In this document: positions 1-5,203 of the stretch, in pieces
Numbering within the stretch: the first letter of the stretch is position 1
Layout of the letters: the number at the start of each line of letters is the position of its first letter
Source of the DNA: Nitrospinota bacterium
Lineage (GTDB): Bacteria; Nitrospirota; Thermodesulfovibrionia; Thermodesulfovibrionales; UBA1546
Direction of reading: 5' to 3'
NCBI GenBank assembly: GCA_018896985.1
Contig: JAHILQ010000216.1
Location: 1-5,203 of the forward strand
Length of the DNA: 5,203 nucleotides
Translations under genes and position numbers: made by a program
Notes under the pieces: generated by a model
What the model was told of the DNA's origin: nothing
The model's input: only the letters and a program-made list of their open reading frames with translations
Databases searched by the model: none

Positions 1-1914
1 GACTGATGTGAGTGTGGCGAGAAATGCCTTGCAGGCCTGATAAATCCCTTCTTCATCAATTCCGTACTTCTTCCTCAATATAGCCTGCGAACCCTGCTCT
101 ACAAATTCATCGGGTATGCCGAGGATTTTAATCTTTATATCAGGAATATCCATGCTGTTCAGATATTCAAGGACTGCGCTTCCGAAACCTCCGGCAATCA
201 TGTTCTCTTCAATTGTTATTATCCGCTTTATATTTTTTGCCATTGAAGATATGAGTTCCTTATCAAGCGGTTTTATGAATCTTGCATTTATTACTGATGC
301 CTTTATCCCCTCTTTTCCAAGCCTCTCTGCTGCGGCAAGCGCAGGATGGACAGCATTGCCTATGGCTATCAATGCCATGTCAGAGCCTTCTTTTAAAATT
401 TCAGCCTTCCCCATTTCCAGTTCAGAATTTGAAATTTGAAATTTGAAATTTGAAATTACTTTCCCTCTCGGGTATCTTATTGCCGATGGCCCGTTGTGTT
501 TTAAAGCGAGTTCAAGCATGGCTTTTAGTTCCATAGCATCCTTTGGCGCCATGACAGTAAGATTAGGAATATGCCTTAAATAAGAAATGTCAAAAACTCC
601 CTGATGCGTCGGGCCGTCCTCACCGACTATGCCTGCCCTGTCAATTGCAAAGACAACAGGCAGATTCTGGAGGCAGACATCATGGATTATCTCATCATAG
701 CCCCGCTGAAGAAAAGTGGAATATATTGCAACTACAGGCCTCAATCCCTGTACGGCGAGCCCTGCGGCGAATGTTACTGCGTGAGGCTCTGCTATGCCAA
801 CGTCATAAAATCTGTCAGGGAATCTTTTTGCAAAACATTCAAGCCCTGTGCCTTCTCTCATTGCCGCTGAGATGGCAATGACTCTTTTGTCGTTTGCGGC
901 AAGCTCAGTAATTGCCCTGCCGAATATTTCACTGTATGAAAGCGCATCTTTATCGCTTATAGAATACCCGGTTTCTATTTCAAACGGCCCTACCCCGTGA
1001 AATATGCAGGGGTCTTTTTCAGAGAACTCATATCCCTTGCCTTTTTTGGTAATGACATGGACTAAAGTCGGCTCTGTCGAGTTTTTAATATTCCTGAAGG
1101 TCTCTATCAGCAGTTTGATGTCATGTCCGTCTATGGGGCCTACATAATTAATCCCGAGTTCTTCAAACAATATTCCCGGAAGGAATAGCCCTTTCAGGGT
1201 TTCTTCTGCCTTCTGGGCAATCTTTGTAACCGGCCCTCCAAGCTTTGGAATGCCCTCAAGAAAAGATTTTGTTTCCTTTTTAAATCGCTGATAGAGGTCT
1301 CCTGTAAGTATCCTGTTTAAATACGCAGAGAGAGCGCCTACGTTTTTTGAAATTGACATCTCATTGTCATTCAGCACTACGATAAGGTCTTTTTTCAGAT
1401 GTCCGGCGTGGTTCAGCCCCTCAAAGGCAAGCCCGGAAGTCATAGCGCCGTCGCCTATAACAGCTATCACCTTATCTGGAATATTGAATATTGAATATTG
1501 AATATTGAATTTTTTAATTAAGTCACGCGCCTCTATGATTCCTAATGCTGCTGATATTGATGTTGAGCTGTGACCTGTTCCAAAGGCATCGTGAACGCTC
1601 TCATCTATCTTAGGAAACCCGGAAATGCCCTTATACTTTCTGATGGTTTCAAATTTTTCATATCTCCCTGTGATAAGTTTATGCGTGTATGACTGGTGCC
1701 CTACGTCCCATACAATCTTGTCAGCAGGTGAATTGAATACATAATGAAGCGCCAGTGTAAGCTCTACAGCGCCGAGGTTTGATGCGAGATGTCCGCCGTT
1801 AATTGATATGCGTTCTACTATTATCTCCCTCAACTCTTCGGCTAGTTTGCTCAGTTCCTCAACCGGCAGGGCTTTCAGGTCATCAGGGGATTTTATTTTT
1901 TCTATAAGTTTCAA
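1..1914 (-). CDS. dxs: 1-deoxy-D-xylulose-5-phosphate synthase (Dxs), 3' end cut by window edge
   Basis: This thiamine-diphosphate enzyme condenses pyruvate with glyceraldehyde 3-phosphate to give DXP, the entry step of the MEP isoprenoid pathway, in the cytoplasm. The minus strand is open for 638 codons with no frameshift and runs off the left edge, probably only a few residues short of the natural C terminus. Visible motifs are GGHLASNLG with H42, WDVGHQSYTHK, GHSSTSIS, the diphosphate-binding GDGAM (154-158) with N182 in NDNEMSIS, GPIDGHD (259-265), IAEPHAVTFAAG with the likely catalytic E376, YSTFLQRGYDE, DRAGIVGEDGPTHQG and RYPRG. Domain order is N-terminal TPP domain, pyrimidine-binding domain from about residue 310, and C-terminal transketolase domain from about 500. 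The only possible start is TTG: a stop lies four codons upstream and no ATG is nearby. That TTG overlaps the ispA stop (TTGA), implying translational coupling; a weak GAGAGAAGAAG precedes it. Two 7-bp tandem arrays encode loop segments at residues about 135-146 and 486-497. The usual Gln after the catalytic Glu is Pro here. Confidence 0.96.
   Translation of the reverse strand, partial: MKLIEKIKSPDDLKALPVEELSKLAEELREIIVERISINGGHLASNLGAVELTLALHYVFNSPADKIVWDVGHQSYTHKLITGRYEKFETIRKYKGISGFPKIDESVHDAFGTGHSSTSISAALGIIEARDLIKKFNIQYSIFNIPDKVIAVIGDGAMTSGLAFEGLNHAGHLKKDLIVVLNDNEMSISKNVGALSAYLNRILTGDLYQRFKKETKSFLEGIPKLGGPVTKIAQKAEETLKGLFLPGILFEELGINYVGPIDGHDIKLLIETFRNIKNSTEPTLVHVITKKGKGYEFSEKDPCIFHGVGPFEIETGYSISDKDALSYSEIFGRAITELAANDKRVIAISAAMREGTGLECFAKRFPDRFYDVGIAEPHAVTFAAGLAVQGLRPVVAIYSTFLQRGYDEIIHDVCLQNLPVVFAIDRAGIVGEDGPTHQGVFDISYLRHIPNLTVMAPKDAMELKAMLELALKHNGPSAIRYPRGKVISNFKFQISNSELEMGKAEILKEGSDMALIAIGNAVHPALAAAERLGKEGIKASVINARFIKPLDKELISSMAKNIKRIITIEENMIAGGFGSAVLEYLNSMDIPDIKIKILGIPDEFVEQGSQAILRKKYGIDEEGIYQACKAFLATLTSV
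426..457. repeat. 7-bp tandem array (TTGAAAT unit) inside dxs
   Basis: The array has 32 bp of perfect period-7 repeat, 4.57 copies, unit AATTTGA on the plus strand (rotation TTGAAAT). On the coding strand it is read in frame as I-S-N-F-K-F-Q-I-S-N at about residues 487-496 of Dxs. It falls directly after RYPRGKV and before LEMGKAEIL, in the loop joining the middle and C-terminal domains. In other Dxs proteins that loop is variable, so here the repeat seems to replace loop sequence rather than lengthen it much. Confidence 0.95.
1479..1510. repeat. 7-bp tandem array (TTGAATA unit) inside dxs
   Basis: The array has 32 bp of perfect period-7 repeat, 4.57 copies, unit GAATATT on the plus strand (rotation TTGAATA). 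The coding strand reads F-N-I-Q-Y-S-I-F-N-I at about residues 136-145. It lies between the helix after GHSSTSIS and the strand leading to the GDGAM cofactor motif. Compared from memory with the E. coli enzyme, this segment is about eleven residues longer, so the array looks like a true in-frame insertion. Confidence 0.95.
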
Positions 1915-2798
1915 CTTCTTCTCTCAAGCATGTATCCGGCAATCTCCCTTAAAGGCGCTGCCTTAGCGGAGAAGTCTTTAATGGAAAAGACTGCCTCTGC
2001 CACCAGTTCTTCAGCCTTTTTCTTGGAAGATTCAAGGCCGTATATTGAGGGATAAGTCATCTTCTTTTTTCTTGCATCAGAGCCAGTGGTCTTGCCGAGT
2101 TCATCCGTGCTGCCCTCTATATCAAGTATATCATCTATAATCTGAAAGGCAAGCCCGATGTTCTCTCCATATCTTGTGATTGCATTAAGGGAAGGCTTGC
2201 TGCAATTTGCAAGGATTGCGCCTGCCCTTAAAGAGCCTGATATAAGCGCTCCTGTTTTGTGCCTGTGAATAAAAGAGAGCGTCTCTTTGTCAGGCTCTGC
2301 ATTCTCCGAGAGCAGATCCTGCGCCTGGCCCCCGGCCATTCCATGAATGCCTGCTGTGAAGGCGATTTCTTTTATGGCCCTTATCAATGCCGTGTTTTTG
2401 ATGTTTCTGTTTGAGAGCGAATTCGCCATCATATAAAACGCCTCTGTAAGAAGGCCGTCTCCGGCAAGTATCGCCATACCCTCTCCAAATACCTTGTGGT
2501 TTGTCGGCTTGCCGCGCCTTAAATCATCATTGTCCATTGCAGGAAGGTCGTCGTGTATCAATGAATATGTGTGAATGAGTTCTATTGAAGATGCAAAGGC
2601 AAGTATGTCCTCGGAATCTCCATCGCACGCCTCATGCGCAGCAAGGCAGAGGATTGGCCTTATCCTCTTCCCGCCTGCAGACAGGGAATAAGTGATGGAG
2701 TCTTTTAGGACTGGCGGAACAAAATTCGGAGAAAAGTATTCTTTAAGAAATAAATCTACAAGTTCCTTTTTCTCTTTGAGATAGGTCTTTATGTCCAT
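1911..2798 (-). CDS. ispA: Polyprenyl (farnesyl) diphosphate synthase, IspA type
   Basis: This enzyme makes farnesyl diphosphate (possibly geranylgeranyl diphosphate) by head-to-tail condensation of IPP onto DMAPP and GPP, feeding undecaprenyl and quinone side-chain synthesis. The 295-residue length is normal. It shows GGKRIRP (42-48), the first aspartate-rich motif DDLPAMD (83-89) with the two-residue insertion of bacterial enzymes, RRGKPTNH, GDGLLTEAF, GGQAQDL, HKTGALI (180-186), the second aspartate-rich motif DDILD (222-226) and GKTTGSDA (235-242). Tyr78, five residues before the first motif, matches bacterial FPP synthases, but chain length cannot be fixed from sequence alone. The start fits the family N terminus (MDIKTYLKEKKELVD), although no good Shine-Dalgarno is seen in the 19 bp after the toxin gene. 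Its stop overlaps the dxs start. The xseB gene that precedes ispA in many bacteria is absent here; the toxin-antitoxin pair takes that place. Confidence 0.93.
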   Translation of the reverse strand: MDIKTYLKEKKELVDLFLKEYFSPNFVPPVLKDSITYSLSAGGKRIRPILCLAAHEACDGDSEDILAFASSIELIHTYSLIHDDLPAMDNDDLRRGKPTNHKVFGEGMAILAGDGLLTEAFYMMANSLSNRNIKNTALIRAIKEIAFTAGIHGMAGGQAQDLLSENAEPDKETLSFIHRHKTGALISGSLRAGAILANCSKPSLNAITRYGENIGLAFQIIDDILDIEGSTDELGKTTGSDARKKKMTYPSIYGLESSKKKAEELVAEAVFSIKDFSAKAAPLREIAGYMLERRS

Positions 2799-2817
2799 GA
2801 ACTATTATCTTTTTTTC

Positions 2818-3201
2818 TCACTTAAAAATATTTATGACCTCAAGTTCGTCCACATTCTTGAAATCTTCGGTATTTCTTGTGACCAGCTTTAATTTGTTCA
2901 GAATTGCCGTAGCAGCGATTACAGCATCGGCGAGCCTAATCTTTGTGTCCCTTTTTAACTCAATTGCTTTATTTGCAATATTTTCATCAACCGAATAAAT
3001 AGTAGCTGTCTCAATAAGTCCTTTGCACTTTTCAAAACCTTCAGGGGTATGTTTATCCCATCCGAGAAATTCGACCTTTGTAAGAATGGAAATTTTCAGT
3101 GCGTGCCGTAATGCGAGGTTGTCTATAAAACTTTTTATATCATGGCAGCCTTTAGTGTAATAAATCAGAATATTTGTATCTAAAAGATACTCACTGGTCA
3201 A
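2818..3201 (-). CDS. vapC: VapC-type PIN-domain ribonuclease toxin
   Basis: This is a 127-residue PIN domain, the usual size for VapC. These toxins are Mg-dependent endoribonucleases that cut tRNA or rRNA and are blocked by the partner antitoxin; the target here cannot be told. Acidic site residues are visible in order: D8 in YLLDTNILIYY, E44 in KVEFLG, D92 in RLADAVIAATA, and D113 in VTRNTEDF. The protein appears intact and catalytically complete. The start is TTG at 3201: no ATG lies near, a stop closes the frame upstream, and GGGAG sits 7 nt before it. The gene overlaps the upstream antitoxin gene by 11 bp, the usual coupled arrangement, and ends 19 bp before ispA. Confidence 0.9.
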   Translation of the reverse strand: MTSEYLLDTNILIYYTKGCHDIKSFIDNLALRHALKISILTKVEFLGWDKHTPEGFEKCKGLIETATIYSVDENIANKAIELKRDTKIRLADAVIAATAILNKLKLVTRNTEDFKNVDELEVINIFK

Positions 3202-3430
3202 ACTTACGCTCCCATTCCTGTCTTATTCTTTTTGATTCCATATCCGCATCAAATTTCATATCTTTATATACCCCAAAAGTTTCCTTCATTATTTTTGTTA
3301 TCTTATTAGCAGAGATTGCTTTTTCATCATCGTAGATAATATGGACCTTAAGTTTTTTGGGCGGCAACTTTTTGTCTATATATTTTATCCGGCCATTTTC
3401 TATGATAGCTTCAGCGATTCTATGGCTCAT
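3191..3430 (-). CDS. Putative VapB-like antitoxin
   Basis: This 79-residue charged protein is encoded just upstream of, and overlapping by 11 bp, a PIN-toxin gene; this position and size are the main evidence for an antitoxin. Residues about 5-34 (IAEAIIENGRIKYIDKKLPP then LKVHIIYDD) look like the short beta-rich N-terminal domain of AF2212/DUF104-like or AbrB-like antitoxins. Residues 59-79 (KFDADMESKRIRQEWERKF) resemble the amphipathic, Arg/Glu-rich tail with which VapB proteins wrap and block the PIN active site. The family assignment is by resemblance only. The ATG is preceded by an excellent Shine-Dalgarno (GGGAGGT, 6 nt spacing), far stronger than that of the toxin. That strength difference fits the need for excess antitoxin. 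Confidence 0.72.
   Translation of the reverse strand: MSHRIAEAIIENGRIKYIDKKLPPKKLKVHIIYDDEKAISANKITKIMKETFGVYKDMKFDADMESKRIRQEWERKFDQ
3209..3213 (-). promoter_or_regulatory. Shine-Dalgarno that fixes the TTG start of the toxin gene
   Basis: GGGAG on the minus strand lies 7 nt upstream of the TTG at 3201, inside the last codons of the antitoxin gene. It supports TTG as the real start and suggests that toxin translation depends partly on ribosomes finishing the antitoxin. Confidence 0.65.
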
Positions 3431-3450
3431 ACTTTACCTCCCTCAAAACA

Positions 3451-3472
3451 ATTAATACACCTATTATAACAC
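3451..3472 (-). promoter_or_regulatory. Extended -10 promoter of the toxin-antitoxin pair
   Basis: The minus strand carries TGTTATAAT, a perfect extended -10 (TGn plus TATAAT at 3468-3463). No good -35 is found at normal distance, which extended -10 promoters tolerate. Transcription would start near 3456, leaving a leader of about 26 nt with a strong Shine-Dalgarno at 3442-3436. GTGTTATAAT (3472-3463) and GTGTATTAAT (3460-3451) form an 8/10 direct repeat of 12-bp period. TAATA-N4-TATTA is a small dyad over the start point. Either could be the site for antitoxin autoregulation; this is inference. Confidence 0.6.
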
Positions 3473-3490
3473 TATTTGCACTGTAAGATT

Positions 3491-5056
3491 TCATTCCCAT
3501 TCAATTGTGCTTGGTGGTTTTGAGCTTATGTCATACACAACCCTGTTTACGCCCTTTACTTCATTGATAATGCGGTTTGATATCCGTCCCAGAACTTCAT
3601 AGGGAATCTGCGCCCAGTCAGCTGTCATTCCGTCAACGCTCGTAACAGCCCGGACAGCGATTACATTGTCATACGTTCTTTCATCTCCCATTACGCCGAC
3701 GCTTTTTACAGGGAGGAGGACTGCAAATGCCTGCCAGATTTTCCCGTAAAGCCCTGCCTTTTTTATCTCATCCAGAACTATCACATCAGCCTTTCTTAAA
3801 ATAGCAAGCCGTTCTTTTGTGACATTACTGATGCATCTTATCGCAAGACCGGGCCCGGGGAACGGATGGCGGTTTATAGTCTCATCCGGCATCCCTAATT
3901 CATGCCCTAGGACTCTGACCTCGTCTTTAAACAATTCCCTCAGAGGCTCAATCAGTTTAAGCTTCATCTTTTTGAGTAGCCCGCCTACATTGTGATGGCT
4001 TTTTATTGTTGCTGAAGGGCCTTTGAATGATGTGCTCTCAATGACATCCGGATATAATGTCCCCTGAGCAAGGAATGAAACATTTTTTATCTTCATTGCC
4101 TCATCTTCAAAGACTCTTATAAACTCATTGCCGATAATCTTCCTCTTTCTTTCCGGGTCTTTTACGCCTTTGAGTTTTTTCAGGAATCTTTCAGAGGCAT
4201 CAACGTATTTTATCTTCATATGAAAACTTTTCTTCAGCATGTTTTCAACTTTTTTCGCCTCGTCCTCCCTTAAAACACCGTTGTCAACAAAAATGCAAGT
4301 GAGCGCATCGCCTATTGCCTCATGAACAAGCACAGCAGTGACAGAAGAGTCAACGCCTCCGCTTATTCCGCATACGACTCTTTGATTCCCCACCTTTTCC
4401 TTTATCTCATGCTTTGCAGTCTCTATAAAGGATTTCATTGTCCATGTTAGGTTAGTGCCGCATATATTAAAAATAAAATTCTTTATTATCTCCCTGCCTT
4501 TCTCTGTGTGGACAACTTCGGGATGAAACTGAAGCGCATAGAAGTTTTTCTTTTTATCAGCCATTGCCGCCACCGGAGAATTTTCTGTATGCGCTATTGA
4601 TATAAAACCTTTGGGATATTTCTCTATCCTGTCTCCGTGGCTCATCCATACGACAGTTTTGAATTTTGAATTTTGAATTTTGAATTTTGAGCTGATTCCT
4701 TCAAACAAATCCGAGTCATCATCTATAAACAACTCCGCCCTGCCATATTCCCTTTTTGCAGCTTTTGCAACCCTGCCTCCAAGCAGATGAGCCATAAGCT
4801 GCATTCCGTAACATATGCCGAGGATTGGAATGCCAAGGTCAAATACCTTTATATCAGGTATGGGCGAACCCTTACTATAGACGCTTGAAGGCCCACCTGA
4901 AAGGATAATGCCCTTCGGCTTAAAATCCAATATTTTTTTAAAGGGTGCGTTATACGGGAATATCTCAGAATAGACGCTGTTCTCTCTCACCCGTCTTGCA
5001 ATAAGCTGGGTATACTGTGAGCCAAAATCTAATACCAGGATTTTATCTTCAAGCAT
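3491..5056 (-). CDS. guaA: GMP synthase (glutamine-hydrolysing)
   Basis: This enzyme converts XMP to GMP using ATP and glutamine, the last step of de novo GMP synthesis. The protein is complete at 521 residues. The class I glutamine amidotransferase domain (about 1-195) has SGGPSSVY, the nucleophile C82 in GICYGMQ, and H178 and E180 in LQFHPEV. The ATP pyrophosphatase domain (about 204-395) has the P-loop SGGVDSS (232-238) and VDNGVLR. The C-terminal dimerisation domain has RHPFPGPGLAIRC, GVMGDERTYD and the canonical end PPSTIEWE. A 7-bp tandem array adds about ten residues (about 123-133) just before VWMSHGD. The start matches the family N terminus (ILVLDFGSQYTQLIARRVRE), and a stop four codons upstream rules out extension. 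No Shine-Dalgarno precedes it. It is the first gene of the minus-strand run and lacks the guaB neighbour often found. Confidence 0.97.
   Translation of the reverse strand: MLEDKILVLDFGSQYTQLIARRVRENSVYSEIFPYNAPFKKILDFKPKGIILSGGPSSVYSKGSPIPDIKVFDLGIPILGICYGMQLMAHLLGGRVAKAAKREYGRAELFIDDDSDLFEGISSKFKIQNSKFKTVVWMSHGDRIEKYPKGFISIAHTENSPVAAMADKKKNFYALQFHPEVVHTEKGREIIKNFIFNICGTNLTWTMKSFIETAKHEIKEKVGNQRVVCGISGGVDSSVTAVLVHEAIGDALTCIFVDNGVLREDEAKKVENMLKKSFHMKIKYVDASERFLKKLKGVKDPERKRKIIGNEFIRVFEDEAMKIKNVSFLAQGTLYPDVIESTSFKGPSATIKSHHNVGGLLKKMKLKLIEPLRELFKDEVRVLGHELGMPDETINRHPFPGPGLAIRCISNVTKERLAILRKADVIVLDEIKKAGLYGKIWQAFAVLLPVKSVGVMGDERTYDNVIAVRAVTSVDGMTADWAQIPYEVLGRISNRIINEVKGVNRVVYDISSKPPSTIEWE
4657..4690. 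repeat. 7-bp tandem array (TTGAATT unit) inside guaA
   Basis: The array has 34 bp of perfect period-7 repeat, 4.86 copies, unit TTTTGAA on the plus strand (rotation TTGAATT). The coding strand reads S-K-F-K-I-Q-N-S-K-F-K at residues 123-133 of GuaA, between DLFEGIS and VVWMSHGD. That is a surface loop of the amidotransferase domain, about 40 residues after the catalytic Cys. Typical GuaA proteins have only a few residues there, so this is an in-frame expansion. Confidence 0.95.
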
Positions 5057-5064
5057 AGTTAGTA

Positions 5065-5094
5065 ATTATAAAAGATTAGCGCGGCAAAAGTCTA
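5065..5094 (-). promoter_or_regulatory. Likely guaA promoter giving a leaderless transcript
   Basis: On the minus strand there is a perfect TATAAT (5070-5065) with TAGACT (5094-5089, 4/6 match to TTGACA) at 18-nt spacing. Only 8 nt separate the -10 from the guaA ATG, so transcription would begin at or within about two bases of the ATG. The absence of any Shine-Dalgarno agrees with this. Confidence 0.5.
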
Positions 5095-5122
5095 AAGCAG
5101 GGAAAAGCATGAAAACTGCCGC

Positions 5123-5144
5123 TGTCAACAATATATGCTTGACA
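5123..5144. promoter_or_regulatory. 22-bp dyad, probable repressor operator
   Basis: TGTCAA-N10-TTGACA is an imperfect palindrome: 9 of 11 base pairs about the centre (5133/5134) are complementary, including an inner ATATAT. The right arm is the -35 box of the divergent gene, so a dimeric protein bound here would block that promoter. The cognate regulator cannot be told from this window; it may be the divergent gene itself. Confidence 0.5.
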
Positions 5145-5152
5145 ATATATGC
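5128..5152. repeat. 11-bp perfect direct repeat over the divergent promoter
   Basis: ACAATATATGC occurs at 5128-5138 and 5142-5152 (period 14). The first copy fills the centre of the dyad and the second covers the end of the TTGACA -35 box. The AT content makes chance more likely than for mixed sequence, but the shared GC ends are notable. Confidence 0.6.
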
Positions 5153-5166
5153 CAATACTTTAATAT
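5139..5166 (+). promoter_or_regulatory. Promoter of the divergent plus-strand gene
   Basis: A perfect TTGACA -35 (5139-5144) is followed after 16 nt by TAATAT (5161-5166, 4/6 match); TATATA at 5164-5169 is an alternative -10. A Shine-Dalgarno and an ATG follow about 30 nt further on. The -35 is also one arm of a dyad, so the promoter is probably repressed. Confidence 0.6.
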
Positions 5167-5180
5167 ATAGATTAATATAT
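5160..5180. repeat. 9-bp direct repeat at the -10 region of the divergent promoter
   Basis: TTAATATAT occurs at 5160-5168 and 5172-5180 (period 12), covering the -10 and the probable start of transcription of the divergent gene. The low-complexity composition makes a regulatory meaning uncertain. Confidence 0.4.
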
Positions 5181-5199
5181 CAGAGAAAAGAGAGGTAAT

Positions 5200-5203
5200 A
5201 TGC
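5200..5203 (+). CDS. Start of an unknown divergent gene (first codon only)
   Basis: ATG at 5200-5202 is preceded by AGAGAGGT (5189-5196), a good purine-rich Shine-Dalgarno although the 3-nt spacing after GAGGT is short. It also has a well-placed promoter upstream. Only the start codon and one base lie inside the window, so the product is unknown. The dyad upstream would suit an autoregulated gene, but that is a guess. Confidence 0.45.

Noticed and set aside
116..439. Plus-strand open frame of 107 codons
   Set aside because: It is antisense to the well-conserved 3' part of dxs, shows no recognisable protein character, and ends in a TGA of the 7-bp array.
604..881. Two overlapping plus-strand open frames of 88 and 78 codons
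   Set aside because: Both are antisense to the catalytic core of dxs, overlap each other in different frames, and have no convincing ribosome binding site.
1..1914. dxs as a pseudogene because of repeat insertions
   Set aside because: The frame is continuous from the TTG to the window edge, and the cofactor and active-site motifs checked are all present apart from a Gln-to-Pro change beside the catalytic Glu.
3431..3490. Terminator between guaA and the antitoxin gene
   Set aside because: No GC-rich hairpin followed by a T run is seen on the minus strand; the space is used by a promoter and a ribosome binding site.
426..4690. CRISPR array or transposon remnants as an explanation of the repeats
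   Set aside because: Units are 7 bp with no spacers, terminal inverted repeats or target duplications; they are simple tandem repeats inside intact genes.
5123..5128. TTGACA on the minus strand as the -35 box of guaA
   Set aside because: At 16-18 nt downstream the sequence is T/C-rich (TTTCCC) with no -10 resemblance. It fits better as an arm of the dyad.

Overview
The window is a compact bacterial chromosomal segment. It holds five genes on the minus strand, in transcription order guaA, a VapB-like antitoxin, a VapC-type PIN toxin, ispA and dxs. A divergent gene starts at the extreme right edge on the plus strand. Base composition is moderately AT-rich, and ATA (Ile) and AGA/AGG (Arg) codons are common. 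Together with the AT-rich 7-bp tandem repeats inside conserved genes, this suggests an uncultured bacterium of the Nitrospirota or Deltaproteobacteria kind. That placement is a guess from style, not a phylogenetic result.

Layout from right to left, the direction of transcription. Positions 5057-5199 are a divergent control region. For the plus-strand gene it carries a TTGACA -35, an AT-rich -10, a Shine-Dalgarno sequence and an ATG at 5200. It also carries a 22-bp dyad and two sets of direct repeats. For guaA it carries a TATAAT placed so close to the ATG that the transcript would be leaderless. guaA (GMP synthase) is complete. It is followed within 60 bp by an extended -10 promoter and a strong Shine-Dalgarno for a two-gene toxin-antitoxin pair whose genes overlap by 11 bp. 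ispA (farnesyl diphosphate synthase type) starts 19 bp after the toxin gene. dxs (1-deoxyxylulose-5-phosphate synthase) begins on a TTG that overlaps the ispA stop codon. dxs fills the left third of the window and is cut by the window edge only at its last few codons.

Functionally, Dxs makes the first intermediate of the MEP isoprenoid pathway, and IspA condenses the resulting C5 units to a C15 (or longer) prenyl diphosphate. Their pairing is a classic isoprenoid operon core. GuaA completes GMP synthesis. The toxin-antitoxin pair lies between the purine and isoprenoid genes, and its promoter may also feed ispA-dxs, because no terminator or other clear promoter is visible.

The most unusual feature is a family of three short tandem arrays: two in dxs and one in guaA. 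Each has about 4.6-4.9 copies of a 7-bp unit of the form TTGAAWW, and each is read through in frame as an Asn/Phe/Ile/Lys/Gln/Ser-rich peptide in a loop of a conserved, normally essential enzyme. Every array has the same orientation relative to coding, the only orientation free of stop codons. I see no phage, insertion sequence, CRISPR, tRNA or rRNA here. No stretch over 300 bases lacks a gene.
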